The position numbers and the translations under genes are program-made. A stretch of DNA of 64,000 bases. Origin: Pantoea sp. WMus005 (GTDB taxonomy: Bacteria; Pseudomonadota; Gammaproteobacteria; Enterobacterales; Enterobacteriaceae). Location: the NCBI RefSeq assembly GCF_013415305.1, contig NZ_JACBXU010000001.1, positions 186,001 to 250,000 of the forward strand, written 5' to 3'. The notes beneath the pieces were generated by a model, which was not told where the DNA came from, did no database searches, and saw only the letters and a list, made by a program, of their open reading frames with translations. Below are positions 32,127-40,523 of the stretch, in pieces; positions within the stretch are counted from its first letter, which is position 1, and each line of letters starts with the position of its first letter.

Positions 32127-33359
32127 ATGGCTGATAACAGCACACCCCGTCGTTTCTCGCGTATTGAACGCTTACCCCCTTACGTTTTCAACATCACCGC
32201 TGAACTGAAGATGGCTGCGCGTCGGCGCGGCGAAGATATCATCGACTTTTCAATGGGCAATCCTGATGGCCCGACCCCGCCGCACATCGTCGAAAAGTTA
32301 TGCCAGGTTGCGCAGCGTGACGATACCCACGGTTATTCCACCTCGCGCGGCATTCCGCGTCTGCGCAGGGCGATCTCGCGCTGGTATGCCGATCGCTATC
32401 AGGTGGAGATCGATCCCGAATCTGAGGCGATTGTTACCATCGGTTCCAAAGAGGGGCTCGCGCACCTGATGCTGGCGACGCTGGATCACGGGGATACCGT
32501 GCTGGTACCCAATCCCAGCTATCCGATTCACATCTACGGTGCGGTGATTGCGGGTGCGCAGGTGCGCTCTGTACCGCTGGTGGCGGGTGTCGACTTCTTC
32601 AATGAGCTGGAACGTGCTATCCGCGAAAGCTACCCCAAACCAAAAATGATGATCCTCGGCTTCCCGTCCAACCCGACCGCACAGTGTGTGGAGCTCGACT
32701 TTTTTGAGCGAGTAATTGCGCTGGCGAAGCAATACAACGTGCTGGTTATCCACGATCTGGCCTATGCCGACATCGTTTACGACGGCTGGAAAGCGCCATC
32801 GATCATGCAGGTACCGGGTGCACGGGATGTTGCCGTCGAATTCTTTACCCTGTCAAAAAGCTACAACATGGCGGGCTGGCGCATCGGTTTCATGGTGGGC
32901 AACAAAGAGCTGGTCGCCGCGCTGGCGCGAATCAAAAGTTACCATGACTACGGCACTTTTACGCCGCTGCAGGTGGCAGCGATTGCGGCGCTGGAAGGGG
33001 ATCAACAGTGCGTGCGCGACATCGCAGAGCAGTACAAACGTCGCCGTGATGTGCTGGTCAAAGGATTGCATGAAGCGGGGTGGATGGTAGATAACCCGAA
33101 AGCCTCGATGTACGTCTGGGCAAAAATTCCTGACCATTATGCGCATCTGGGGTCGCTGGAGTTTGCCAAACACATGCTGCAGGAGGCGAAAGTCTGTGTC
33201 TCACCCGGCATCGGGTTTGGTGACTATGGCGACACGCACGTGCGATTTGCGCTGATTGAAAACAGCGATCGTATTCGTCAGGCGGTACGGGGAATTAAAG
33301 CGATGTTTCGTGCCGATGGCGTATTGCCGGGCAGCATGAAAACAGAAGAAGAGAGCTGA
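32127..33359 (+). CDS. alaC: AlaC, glutamate-pyruvate aminotransferase
   Basis: PLP class-I aminotransferase making alanine from pyruvate and glutamate, 410 residues. PLP lysine Lys244 in [15 protein letters not shown], with conserved [19 protein letters not shown] and GFPSNPTAQ. Closely similar to E. coli AlaC (YfdZ), which also neighbours ypdA. A GC hairpin (33369-33390, GGGGCGAC / GTCGCCCC) follows the stop without a T run. Confidence 0.95.
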   Translation: MADNSTPRRFSRIERLPPYVFNITAELKMAARRRGEDIIDFSMGNPDGPTPPHIVEKLCQVAQRDDTHGYSTSRGIPRLRRAISRWYADRYQVEIDPESEAIVTIGSKEGLAHLMLATLDHGDTVLVPNPSYPIHIYGAVIAGAQVRSVPLVAGVDFFNELERAIRESYPKPKMMILGFPSNPTAQCVELDFFERVIALAKQYNVLVIHDLAYADIVYDGWKAPSIMQVPGARDVAVEFFTLSKSYNMAGWRIGFMVGNKELVAALARIKSYHDYGTFTPLQVAAIAALEGDQQCVRDIAEQYKRRRDVLVKGLHEAGWMVDNPKASMYVWAKIPDHYAHLGSLEFAKHMLQEAKVCVSPGIGFGDYGDTHVRFALIENSDRIRQAVRGIKAMFRADGVLPGSMKTEEES

Positions 33360-33410
33360 CAACCAGCAGGGGCGACGCAATGGTCGCCCCGTGGCGGCAC
33401 TGTCACGCCA

Positions 33411-33485
33411 TTACTTCAGCAACAGAACAAAGGTTCCGAACCAAAGTAACGCGAAAAAAGATATTCCCATCAAGGCATATTTCAC
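33411..33485 (-). CDS. ypdK: YpdK, tiny membrane protein
   Basis: 24-residue protein MKYALMGISFFALLWFGTFV..., starting with GTG at 33485 behind AGAGGAG. It aligns with E. coli YpdK (MKYFFMGISFMVIVWAGTFA...), another one-helix membrane miniprotein of this neighbourhood. One hydrophobic segment fills almost the whole chain, with Lys at both ends. Function unknown. Confidence 0.8.
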   Translation of the reverse strand: MKYALMGISFFALLWFGTFVLLLK

Positions 33486-33688
33486 AAAGCAACTCCTCTG
33501 AGCGGTTACGATGATGGCGATCCCAAACCAGTGCAACGCGAACAGATGTGGAAAAGAGATCGCCATTTCACGCATGGTCTGCTCTCTTCCGGGTCGATCT
33601 GAATAACTCTCAGAACAGGATCAGGCGCTAATTTACGCGTAATCCCGCCCAAATGAAATAGGTCCGTTCTGAGATATTGCTCACAATT

Positions 33689-34717
33689 TTAGGGTACCTG
33701 GATTTCAGGGATCGCCGACATGCCGACACGTAACTGAGCCAGATGCTGTTGGTCACCATCCAGCACAATCTTCACCGGCAGACGTTGGACGACTTTAGTG
33801 TAGTTGCCTGTAGCGTTATCGGGAGCGATCGCCGAAAAAGTTGCGCCGGTGGCGGGTGCGATGCTGTCTACATGGCCGGTAAAAGTCTCGCCCGGCAGGG
33901 CATCGACACTGATTCGTACTCGCTGGCCCGGACGCACATCGCTTAACTGCGTCTCAAGATAGTTAGCGGTAATGTAGGTTTGCTGCAGTGGCACCACTGC
34001 CAGAAGACGGGTTCCGGCTGATACGTACGCGCCGGTCCGCGCCGAGCGCTGACCCACCATGCCGTCCACCGGAGCCGTAATCCGCGTATAGGAGAGATTA
34101 AGCCTGGCCTGATCGACGCTGGCTTTAGCCGCGGCGACGTCGGCTTCCGCTGAACGCACCGCAGCCTGTAATACGCCGACCTGTTTCATTGCTGATGCCA
34201 GCGCGGCCTGACTCTGATGCACGGCTGCCAGCGCTGAGCGCTGATTTGAGCTGGCCTTTTGCTGATCGTCGGCTGCCACGGTGCCGCTTTTATAGAGTCG
34301 GTTATAGCGATCGGCGCTTTGACCGGCATACTGTGCAGAAGCCTGGCTGGCCGCGACGCTGGCTTTCTGCTGATCAATCACCGACTGCTGCTGCTCCAGT
34401 TGAGCCTGACTGCTTAGCAGTTTTGCCTGACTCACCTGCAGGTCAGCTTCGGCACTCTCCAGTGCCACACGGTAGTCACGATCATCCAGCGTTACCAGCA
34501 GCTGGCCCGCTTTGACCTGCTGATTATCCTGCACCTGCACATTGCTGATATAGCCTGAGACTTTTGGCGCCACGACGGTGTAATCCGCATTAACGTAAGC
34601 GTCGTTGGTGCGATGATCGTTGCCGGTCATCAGCGACCAGACTAAAAAGGCGATGCCCAGTAACACCAGCAGCAGCAGACTCAGCAGCAGGGTTCTTCTC
34701 ATTTCGAAAGTACGCAT
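33689..34717 (-). CDS. EmrA/HlyD-type membrane fusion protein
   Basis: Periplasmic adaptor of 342 residues for a tripartite efflux pump: single N-terminal anchor (LLLSLLLLVLLGIAFLVWSL), lipoyl half-motifs (TVVAPKVSGYISNVQVQDNQ and ITAPVDGMVGQRSARTG) flanking a long Gln/Ala-rich coiled-coil hairpin (about 85-205), then the beta-barrel (TYITANYLETQL). It begins two bases after the upstream transporter gene. No outer-membrane channel gene is adjacent; TolC is presumably used. Confidence 0.9.
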   Translation of the reverse strand: MRTFEMRRTLLLSLLLLVLLGIAFLVWSLMTGNDHRTNDAYVNADYTVVAPKVSGYISNVQVQDNQQVKAGQLLVTLDDRDYRVALESAEADLQVSQAKLLSSQAQLEQQQSVIDQQKASVAASQASAQYAGQSADRYNRLYKSGTVAADDQQKASSNQRSALAAVHQSQAALASAMKQVGVLQAAVRSAEADVAAAKASVDQARLNLSYTRITAPVDGMVGQRSARTGAYVSAGTRLLAVVPLQQTYITANYLETQLSDVRPGQRVRISVDALPGETFTGHVDSIAPATGATFSAIAPDNATGNYTKVVQRLPVKIVLDGDQQHLAQLRVGMSAIPEIQVP

Positions 34718-34719
34718 AT

Positions 34720-36318
34720 TCAGTTATTCCGGGAAGGGTTTTGAATCAAAGTTTGAGGCGGCCAGACCCGTTTTGGCAGGATGGCGGTAAGCAATAACAG
34801 GCAGGCGGCAAAGCTGGTCAACATCAGCCAGCTGTCGCTCAGGCTCAACACCGTGGCCTGATGCCGGACCAGCGTGGCGAATCCGCTGAGATTATCGCTG
34901 GCGCTGATGCTGCCATCCGGCAAAAGCGGCAGACTGGGGCTGGCCTGACTGACCGTCGGCGCGGTCATCAGCCCGCTGCGACTGGCGGCCTGATTAATCA
35001 GGACACTGGAGTGAAACTGCTCACGATGAGAGAGGAAAACCTCAACCAGTGTGGAGGCGGCGATGCTGGAGAAACCGCGTACCGTATTAAACATCGCCGA
35101 GGCAAACGGGCCTTCTGGTGGGGCCACAACGCTGGTGGCGCTCATCAGTATCGGCAAAATGATCATCGGTTGTCCGAACGCCTGCAGGACCTGCAACAAC
35201 CAGAAATTCTGCCGGGCCCAGTCACTTGTGATCTGTGTGCCCATAAGACAGGCGATCACCAGCAGGCCGACGCCCGCCGTCAGCATCCAGCGGCAATCGA
35301 TCCAGCGGATATTCAACAGGGCCGCAACCAGTGGGGCAATAAGCAGTTGCGGCAGGCCTACGGTCAGTGCCAGCGGGGCAAACTCAAGAGTGCGAAAGCC
35401 GCTGACCTGAGCAAAATAGGCCGACGGCAGCGCGGAGCCTGAAAGCCCCAGAATAAGCACACAGGCCAGTCCCAGCAGACCGTGTGCCAGATTAGGCCGT
35501 CGGAGCATCTGCAATTTGAATAGCGGCAGCGGGTGGAACCACTCGTTGATCAGAAAAACCAGCATCAGCGGCAATGCGGCGAGCAGCATACCGGCAATCA
35601 GTGGCGAGTTCAGCCAGTCGAGGCGCTCACCCTGGGTCAGGACCAGAACCAGCAGCGCGACAGCACTGCAACCGGTCACCATGCCGAACAGATCGATTTG
35701 CTGAAAGCGTTCCGGACGCAGTGGATCCTGGGGTATCCCCCAGCTGATCAGCACCATCGCAATCAGCATGCCGGGCACGACCTGCCAGAACACCATCATC
35801 CAGCTGACATGGTCGGTCCACAACGAGGCCAGCGAGGCTGCCATATTGGGGCCAAACGTCGCGGTCAGGGCATAACCTGCCAGGCCAAACAACTTAAAGG
35901 GCGGCGGCAGAAAGCGCAGGGCGACGGTCATCAGCATCGGCGGCAGTGCGCCACCAAACAGGCCCTGCAGTACGCGCAGGCTGATAAACAGCGTCGGATC
36001 CGGCACCAGTGGCAGCAGAATGCCGGTCAGCATAAATCCCGCCGACACGCCGAGCGTAAAACGCCGCAGCGACAGGGTGACGGCAAACCAGGGCGCAATC
36101 ATCATGGCGGCCACTTCTGCTGCCTGATAACCGGAGATAATCCAGCTACCCTGATCAAAACCGATGCCGATCGCGGCACGAATATCGGCCAGCGCGATAT
36201 CACTGACGCGGTCGTTCAGCCCGGAGGTCAGCGCAGCGATGAGGACGCCGACCAGGCCGAGGGCCAGTCGCAGTGTAAAAGGATGAGGGGCCGGCGCGGC
36301 GGCTGGCTTAGCGTTCAT
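34720..36318 (-). CDS. DHA2-type MFS efflux transporter (EmrB-like)
   Basis: 532-residue inner-membrane drug:proton antiporter of the 14-helix DHA2 class, partner of the adjacent fusion protein. The family-type GSWIISGYQAAEVAAMMIAPWF and RVLQGLFGGALPPMLMTVALRF segments are visible. The membrane gene comes first in the operon, the reverse of emrA-emrB. Divergent from an IclR-family regulator, which probably controls it. Substrate unknown; aromatic acids are plausible given the IclR partner. Confidence 0.9.
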   Translation of the reverse strand: MNAKPAAAPAPHPFTLRLALGLVGVLIAALTSGLNDRVSDIALADIRAAIGIGFDQGSWIISGYQAAEVAAMMIAPWFAVTLSLRRFTLGVSAGFMLTGILLPLVPDPTLFISLRVLQGLFGGALPPMLMTVALRFLPPPFKLFGLAGYALTATFGPNMAASLASLWTDHVSWMMVFWQVVPGMLIAMVLISWGIPQDPLRPERFQQIDLFGMVTGCSAVALLVLVLTQGERLDWLNSPLIAGMLLAALPLMLVFLINEWFHPLPLFKLQMLRRPNLAHGLLGLACVLILGLSGSALPSAYFAQVSGFRTLEFAPLALTVGLPQLLIAPLVAALLNIRWIDCRWMLTAGVGLLVIACLMGTQITSDWARQNFWLLQVLQAFGQPMIILPILMSATSVVAPPEGPFASAMFNTVRGFSSIAASTLVEVFLSHREQFHSSVLINQAASRSGLMTAPTVSQASPSLPLLPDGSISASDNLSGFATLVRHQATVLSLSDSWLMLTSFAACLLLLTAILPKRVWPPQTLIQNPSRNN

Positions 36319-36346
36319 GGCAGGCGATCTCGTTATTATGATGCAG

Positions 36347-36373
36347 TGTACTGCGATGTGATACAGGGTGTAA
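36347..36373. promoter_or_regulatory. Operator repeat 1 in the efflux/IclR divergent promoter
   Basis: 27-base element starting TGTACTGCGATGTGATACAG. It matches repeat 2 (36392-36418) at 23 of 27 positions with a 45-base period and contains TGTA-N11-TACA dyad symmetry. Confidence 0.65.
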
Positions 36374-36380
36374 TATTACA
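36369..36380. promoter_or_regulatory. Palindrome between the operator repeats
   Basis: Perfect 12-bp palindrome TGTAATATTACA overlapping the end of repeat 1; a likely core of regulator or polymerase binding. Confidence 0.5.
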
Positions 36381-36391
36381 TCCCGGTATGC

Positions 36392-36418
36392 TGTATTGCA
36401 ATGTGGTACAGGCTGTAA
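36392..36418. promoter_or_regulatory. Operator repeat 2 in the efflux/IclR divergent promoter
   Basis: 27-base element starting TGTATTGCAATGTGGTACAG, the second of two direct repeats, 50 bases upstream of the IclR gene. The 45-base period would place both sites roughly on one face of the helix. Confidence 0.65.
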
Positions 36419-36467
36419 AAAGTGCGGCATTCGCGCTACAGTAAGGCAGCTCAAACAGGACGACGCT

Positions 36468-37253
36468 ATGGCACATCAACCCTCCAGCCGCGAGGAGGAA
36501 AAAACGGGCGGCATTCAGGTCATCGCCCGTGCGGCAAAAATTCTTAATGCGCTGGGCGAACAGCCGGGCGGCATGAGCCTCGGCGAGATTGCTCAGGCGG
36601 TGGAACTGCCCCGTTCAACGGTGCAGCGCATTGTCGCTGCGCTCGACAGCGCCGAACTGGTGCGAAGCAGCGGGGCGGGTGGACTGCGGCTGGGGCCGGC
36701 ACTGTTAAAATTGATCTCCAGCGTGCACACCGACGTGGTCGATCTGGTCAGTCCGCTGCTGGAAAAACTCTCTTCCGACACGAATGAAACGGTCTCGCTG
36801 GCCCGCGCCAGTGGCAGCCAGCTGGCGATTATTCACCATGTGGTGGCATCGCGGGAACTTCGGGTGGTGCCGCATATGGGACTTAATCTGCCACTCTACA
36901 GTACCTCTGGTGGGCGGGCGTTGCTGGCGCTGGAGTGTGAAAAAGATGTGCGAACGATCGTCGGCGACGCCTGGCAGGAGTTAACCGATATGACGGTGAA
37001 AACGCTGCCGCAGTTGTTGCAACTTATCAGGGAAGTGCGCGAAACCGGTATTGCCGTGGATCGCGGTGAAACGCTGGAAGGGATCTCTACCATGGCGTTT
37101 GCCCTGGATACGCTGTTTGGTCGCTTTTCAGTCTCTTTGCTGGTGCCCTCTGCTCGTTTTCTTCGACACGAAGCCCGTTTTCGTGACGAGATGCTGAAGT
37201 GTAAAGAGGCGCTGGTGCGTGAAATCGGCAAAATCGCCGCGATTGAAGGATAA
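36468..37253 (+). CDS. IclR-family transcription regulator
   Basis: 261-residue regulator: N-terminal winged helix (about 15-80, SLGEIAQAVELPRSTVQRIVAAL) and C-terminal effector domain (95-255; GGRALLALE, RGETLEGISTMA). Start set at ATG 36468 with AGGA upstream. It is divergent from the MFS/HlyD efflux operon with two direct-repeat operators between them, and continues into uspA and an unknown membrane protein, so it may control both directions. Ligand unknown. Confidence 0.9.
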   Translation: MAHQPSSREEEKTGGIQVIARAAKILNALGEQPGGMSLGEIAQAVELPRSTVQRIVAALDSAELVRSSGAGGLRLGPALLKLISSVHTDVVDLVSPLLEKLSSDTNETVSLARASGSQLAIIHHVVASRELRVVPHMGLNLPLYSTSGGRALLALECEKDVRTIVGDAWQELTDMTVKTLPQLLQLIREVRETGIAVDRGETLEGISTMAFALDTLFGRFSVSLLVPSARFLRHEARFRDEMLKCKEALVREIGKIAAIEG

Positions 37254-37260
37254 TCAACTA

Positions 37261-37713
37261 ATGAAAACCCTGCTGATGGCCATTGACCACTCTCCTGTCG
37301 CTGAGAAGGTGGTTGCGTTAACCATTGAAGAAGCGCTGGCGCATCGTGCCGATGTGGTGGTGCTGTGCTGTGTCGATCCTGCCTACTCCTCCTGTAATCA
37401 GCCGATGGAAATCGATGCGGGTGAAGATCCGGCCGATTTTGTGGCGGCGCAGGATGAGCAGAATACGGCGGAAATGGTCGTGCGTCATGCGCTGGCACCG
37501 TTACTGCGAGCGGGAATTAATGCACGAGGCATGATACTGGCGGGTGATGCGGCAGATACCATCGTTGCCCAGTCGCAACAGCTCAAGGCCAGCATGATTA
37601 TCATGGGACGTCGCCATCTCTCTTCTTTTAATCGGCTGTTAAAAGGCTCCGTCAGCGCATCGGTTATCGAGCGTGCTTACTGTCCTGTGCTGATCGATGT
37701 GCGTAAGGATTAA
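37261..37713 (+). CDS. Universal stress protein (UspA family)
   Basis: 150-residue USP-domain protein. N-terminal TLLMAIDHSPVAEKV and the C-terminal nucleotide-binding motif IIMGRRHLSSFNRLLKGSVS (G-2x-G-9x-G(S/T)-like) suggest ATP binding. It starts seven bases after the IclR gene and is followed nine bases later by a membrane protein, indicating one operon. The start at 37261 removes a 14-codon extension inside the IclR gene. Confidence 0.9.
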   Translation: MKTLLMAIDHSPVAEKVVALTIEEALAHRADVVVLCCVDPAYSSCNQPMEIDAGEDPADFVAAQDEQNTAEMVVRHALAPLLRAGINARGMILAGDAADTIVAQSQQLKASMIIMGRRHLSSFNRLLKGSVSASVIERAYCPVLIDVRKD

Positions 37714-37722
37714 CTCCGCAGC

Positions 37723-38529
37723 ATGAATTCTCTGCTCTTCATTACGCTGGCCGCCTTTGCGCTGCTGGCGTTTATCGTCATTGTGCTGATCAAAACTACC
37801 CGACTGCGTTTGTGGCAGGGGCTGATCCTCTTTCTGCTGCCACTGATACTGGCAAATCTGGTCTGGTTCAGTTGGGTCGCGCCGCATCAGGCACAGACCG
37901 CGCAGCGTGAGCAGGCGGTAAATCAACTGGCAACTATGCCAGGCTATCGGGTGCTGAAGACGCAGGAACCGGCATTATGGCTGTTGCTGACCCAGGAGCT
38001 GAGCCATCGAATCCGCGCGGGCGAGCCGGCTGACAAGGCGACGGGCGAGCTACGTGGCTGGCTGATTGAGGTGATTAACCAGCGACTGATGCGCGGAACG
38101 GATACTGCGGTCGTTAACTATATCGGCGTCTCGGTAGAAGAGATGCGGGCGCTGAACCAAATCGACCCTGGCCTTTGCTTCCGATATCTCTATCCACAGG
38201 TGAGTGGGGGCATCAATTTGCTGACCACACTGCCGTCTTCGCTGAATCACAAAGAGGCGGATGCCATGGAGCAGTTGTTGCTGAACAGTCCTCCACCCGA
38301 GCAGCCGCTGGATAAGACCCAGGCCCAGGACGATCTGCAAAAAATCGTCGCACGGCTCTATCTGAAATGGGGCGACAGGCTGCAGCAACTGAATATGCCT
38401 GCTGATACGGCAGTTGATCGTTCATCGCTGTGTGCCATGTCGATTGATCTCTACAGTGCCATCCTGGCATTACCGGACAAGCGCGCCGCTAACCTGTTAC
38501 GTAGAATGGTGGCAATGACGGGCCAGTGA
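37723..38529 (+). CDS. Uncharacterised membrane-anchored protein
   Basis: 268 residues, family not recognised. Two hydrophobic helices at the N-terminus (about 3-24 and 31-52) separated by a basic turn (KTTRLRLW), then a mostly helical domain of about 210 residues. The domain contains a Cys pair (LCFRYLY; LCAMSID) and several Leu/Gln-rich stretches. Its topology suggests a hairpin in the inner membrane, with the domain side undetermined. Third gene of the iclR-uspA operon, so perhaps a stress or efflux accessory. Confidence 0.7.
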   Translation: MNSLLFITLAAFALLAFIVIVLIKTTRLRLWQGLILFLLPLILANLVWFSWVAPHQAQTAQREQAVNQLATMPGYRVLKTQEPALWLLLTQELSHRIRAGEPADKATGELRGWLIEVINQRLMRGTDTAVVNYIGVSVEEMRALNQIDPGLCFRYLYPQVSGGINLLTTLPSSLNHKEADAMEQLLLNSPPPEQPLDKTQAQDDLQKIVARLYLKWGDRLQQLNMPADTAVDRSSLCAMSIDLYSAILALPDKRAANLLRRMVAMTGQ

Positions 38530-38550
38530 GCGACGGCGGAATAGCAGGCG

Positions 38551-38576
38551 AAAAAAAGCCCGCTAAACGCGGGCAG
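38551..38576 (-). terminator. Orphan minus-strand intrinsic terminator
   Basis: Six-bp GC stem GCCCGC / GCGGGC, five-base loop and T7 run on the minus strand only. Confidence 0.75.
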
Positions 38577-38720
38577 GGAAGAGAGAGGAACAGATTTCTT
38601 ATTTTGGCATTTCCTGGTGTGGTGCAGTCTTCATTTCGTTTGGTCTGAGTACATCCTGTCACTTCCGTCATGATAGTGATAGCCGTTTAATCGTATTGCA
38701 TTAATCGGTAAAAGCTTCTA
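38551..38720 (-). ncRNA. Candidate small RNA ending at an orphan minus-strand terminator
   Basis: A textbook terminator (GCCCGC-TTTAG-type loop-GCGGGC then seven T on the minus strand, 38574 to 38551) has no protein gene in front of it on that strand. The preceding 150 bases contain a C/U-rich stretch (CTGTTCCTCTCTCTTCCC), the type of single-stranded anti-Shine-Dalgarno seed used by Hfq-dependent sRNAs. The 5' end is a guess; I find no convincing promoter. Confidence 0.35.
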
Positions 38721-38802
38721 AATTTTTGATTTTTCGCGCATTAATCCTATGGATGCGTGACTGGCTGCGTCATAAACTGCGCGGCAACATGAGGATAACT
38801 AA

Positions 38803-39084
38803 ATGAAAAAACTGATTACCGGCGCAATGGCGCTGATTCTGCTGAGTGGTTGTACTGCCAGCAAACCCGGGGCATTTGAACGCGTTGATGAAGATCCAGA
38901 CTCAAACACCGTGCAGTATCGTTTTGATCCGGCAAAGGTCAATCGTGACGCAATGGATATAGATCTGGCGAATTACTGCAATAAGAAAGGATTTGATAAA
39001 GTTGAGGCATTGCCTGCGCAGGAAAGTCATATTCCAGGACTGCAGAAAATGTGGTTCCAGTGTAATTACGCACTTAAAGGCTGA
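38803..39084 (+). CDS. Small lipoprotein of unknown function
   Basis: 93 residues with a lipoprotein signal (MKKLITGAMALILLSGC, lipidated Cys17). The mature part is short and charged, with two cysteines (YCNKKGF, WFQCNYA) that could form a disulfide in the periplasm. Good AGGATAA ribosome-binding region. Not recognised beyond a general resemblance to small enterobacterial lipoproteins. Converges on another lipoprotein gene. Confidence 0.75.
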   Translation: MKKLITGAMALILLSGCTASKPGAFERVDEDPDSNTVQYRFDPAKVNRDAMDIDLANYCNKKGFDKVEALPAQESHIPGLQKMWFQCNYALKG

Positions 39085-39094
39085 ATATAAAAAC

Positions 39095-39125
39095 GGGCGG
39101 GATAATTATCCCGCCCTTTAATTTT
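39095..39125. terminator. Terminator between two converging lipoprotein genes
   Basis: Perfect 22-bp palindrome with arms GGGCGGGATAA / TTATCCCGCCC, followed by T-rich sequence on the plus side and A/T-rich sequence on the minus side. Confidence 0.8.
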
Positions 39126-39162
39126 AACGCTTTTATTTTATGCTGTGTGACATCTTTGCCCG

Positions 39163-39336
39163 TTAGCGGCGATGGTAACCGCCATGATACCCATCGTGAT
39201 AACCTCCATAGTAACCTCCATGATATCCGCCGCCACCACCGCGATGCCAGCCATTGTCGTGTTCTGGTCTGATGATACAACCGCTTAATAACGTCATCAG
39301 TGCAACCACAGAAGCGACTTTAATTAATCTCTTCAT
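39163..39336 (-). CDS. Gly/His/Tyr-rich mini-lipoprotein
   Basis: 57 residues read from ATG 39336 with GAGGAG seven bases ahead. Lipoprotein signal VALMTLLSGC (Cys20), then a mature part of only about 37 residues that is almost pure Gly, His and Tyr (GYHGGYYGGYHDGYHGGYH). Such tails resemble metal-binding or cell-surface peptide repeats, but no function is known. It is below the usual ORF-length cutoffs, and a longer frame on the same strand (39074-39280) is a shadow of it. Confidence 0.75.
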   Translation of the reverse strand: MKRLIKVASVVALMTLLSGCIIRPEHDNGWHRGGGGGYHGGYYGGYHDGYHGGYHRR

Positions 39337-39599
39337 CGGAAGCTTCTCCTCTTTTCCAATGACTGTGACACTACGCTGGAAAAGTGGAGTGAAGATGCAG
39401 GCTTTGTAGAGTTATTAAGGAAGATATGACGGAATATTTCAGAGTGGCGAGTTTTGCAGCAGAGATAATTAAAGAAATCGGAATGAACTGAATAATAAAT
39501 ACTATCAGAGAGAATAGTCTCAAAATCAAGCCAAAATAATTCTCATTTAAAAGTTTTTACCACTACATTATTAGCATGTCAGTTCAATGGGAGAGAAAC
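39337..39599. other. Intergenic region upstream of the SMP-30 gene
   Basis: About 260 AT-rich bases between the mini-lipoprotein and the lactonase gene; promoters for both are expected here but none stands out. Confidence 0.4.
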
Positions 39600-40475
39600 A
39601 TGGCGCATGACGTTAAAAATATTCTGGCTTTACAGGCTGAACTGGGCGAATGCCCGCTCTGGTCCGTCGAAGAGCAGGTGCTCTACTGTGTCGATATCCT
39701 GGCACCCGCCATTCACCGTTTTGATCCGGGCAGCGGCGAGTTGCAGACCTTCCCCCAGGCGGAAGAGGTAGGATGTATCGGTCTGCGTGAGCAGGGCGGG
39801 CTGATAGCTGCACTGCGTGGTGGTGTCTGGCTGCTGGATGCTAAGGGTAAGCCAGAAAAAAAAATCGCAGAGAATCCCGGTATCGCTGCGCAAAGTCGCT
39901 TTAATGATGGCCGCGTCGATCCCTGGGGTAACTTCTGGTGCGGCAGCCTGTGGGAACCGCAGGACAAAAACGGTGGCCTGCTGTGCCGTGTGACGCCTGA
40001 CCTGAAGCTGGAGGTGAAGGCGCGCGACATTAAAATTTCCAACGGGCTGGCATTCTCCCCCGACCAACGCTGGATGTATCACAGTGACACGCCGAATGAG
40101 GCACTCTATCGCTACCCGTTGAACGAGCAGGGCGAACCGGGCGAACGCACCCTGTTCCGTCATTTCGACGCGAAAGGTGGCTTGCCGGATGGTGCCGCTG
40201 TAGATAGCAAAGGCTTTTACTGGTCAGCACAGTTTGATGGCGGACGCGTGGTGCGCATCGATCCACTGAGCAGCGACATCGTCGATGAGATCCTGTTGCC
40301 AGTGAAGTGGCCAACCATGGTGGCCTTTGGCGGTGCTGATCTTAAAACGTTGTTCATCACCAGTTCACGCGAAGACCGCACTGAAGAAGAGCTGGCGCGC
40401 TATCCGCAGTCTGGCGATATCTTTGCCGTAGACCTGGCGGTGGCGGGAATGGCAGAGCCGCGATTCCGCGGCTAA
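39600..40475 (+). CDS. SMP-30/gluconolactonase-family lactonase
   Basis: 291-residue six-bladed beta-propeller hydrolase of the SMP-30/LRE family, which open sugar lactones such as gluconolactone. Metal-ligand Glu is in AELGECPLWS, with Asn/Asp ligands in ISNGLAFSPD and GGLPDGAAVDSKGFYW. Start at ATG 39600 (GGGAGAGAAAC upstream) rather than the in-frame ATG eight codons earlier. No signal peptide, so cytoplasmic. The sugar substrate is not evident. Confidence 0.88.
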   Translation: MAHDVKNILALQAELGECPLWSVEEQVLYCVDILAPAIHRFDPGSGELQTFPQAEEVGCIGLREQGGLIAALRGGVWLLDAKGKPEKKIAENPGIAAQSRFNDGRVDPWGNFWCGSLWEPQDKNGGLLCRVTPDLKLEVKARDIKISNGLAFSPDQRWMYHSDTPNEALYRYPLNEQGEPGERTLFRHFDAKGGLPDGAAVDSKGFYWSAQFDGGRVVRIDPLSSDIVDEILLPVKWPTMVAFGGADLKTLFITSSREDRTEEELARYPQSGDIFAVDLAVAGMAEPRFRG

Positions 40476-40481
40476 ACGTAA

Positions 40482-40505
40482 ACGGGCCGCTTAATCGCGG
40501 CCCGT
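40482..40505. terminator. Hairpin between lactonase gene and yhjX
   Basis: Nine-bp stem ACGGGCCGC / GCGGCCCGT with a six-base loop, between converging genes; T-rich on the minus side only. Confidence 0.65.
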
Positions 40506-40523
40506 GGTAATTGTCTGCAAGCA

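Noticed and set aside
35533..36444. 303-codon plus-strand frame over the MFS transporter
   Set aside because: Gln/His/Arg-rich shadow of the transporter on the other strand, running through the operator region.
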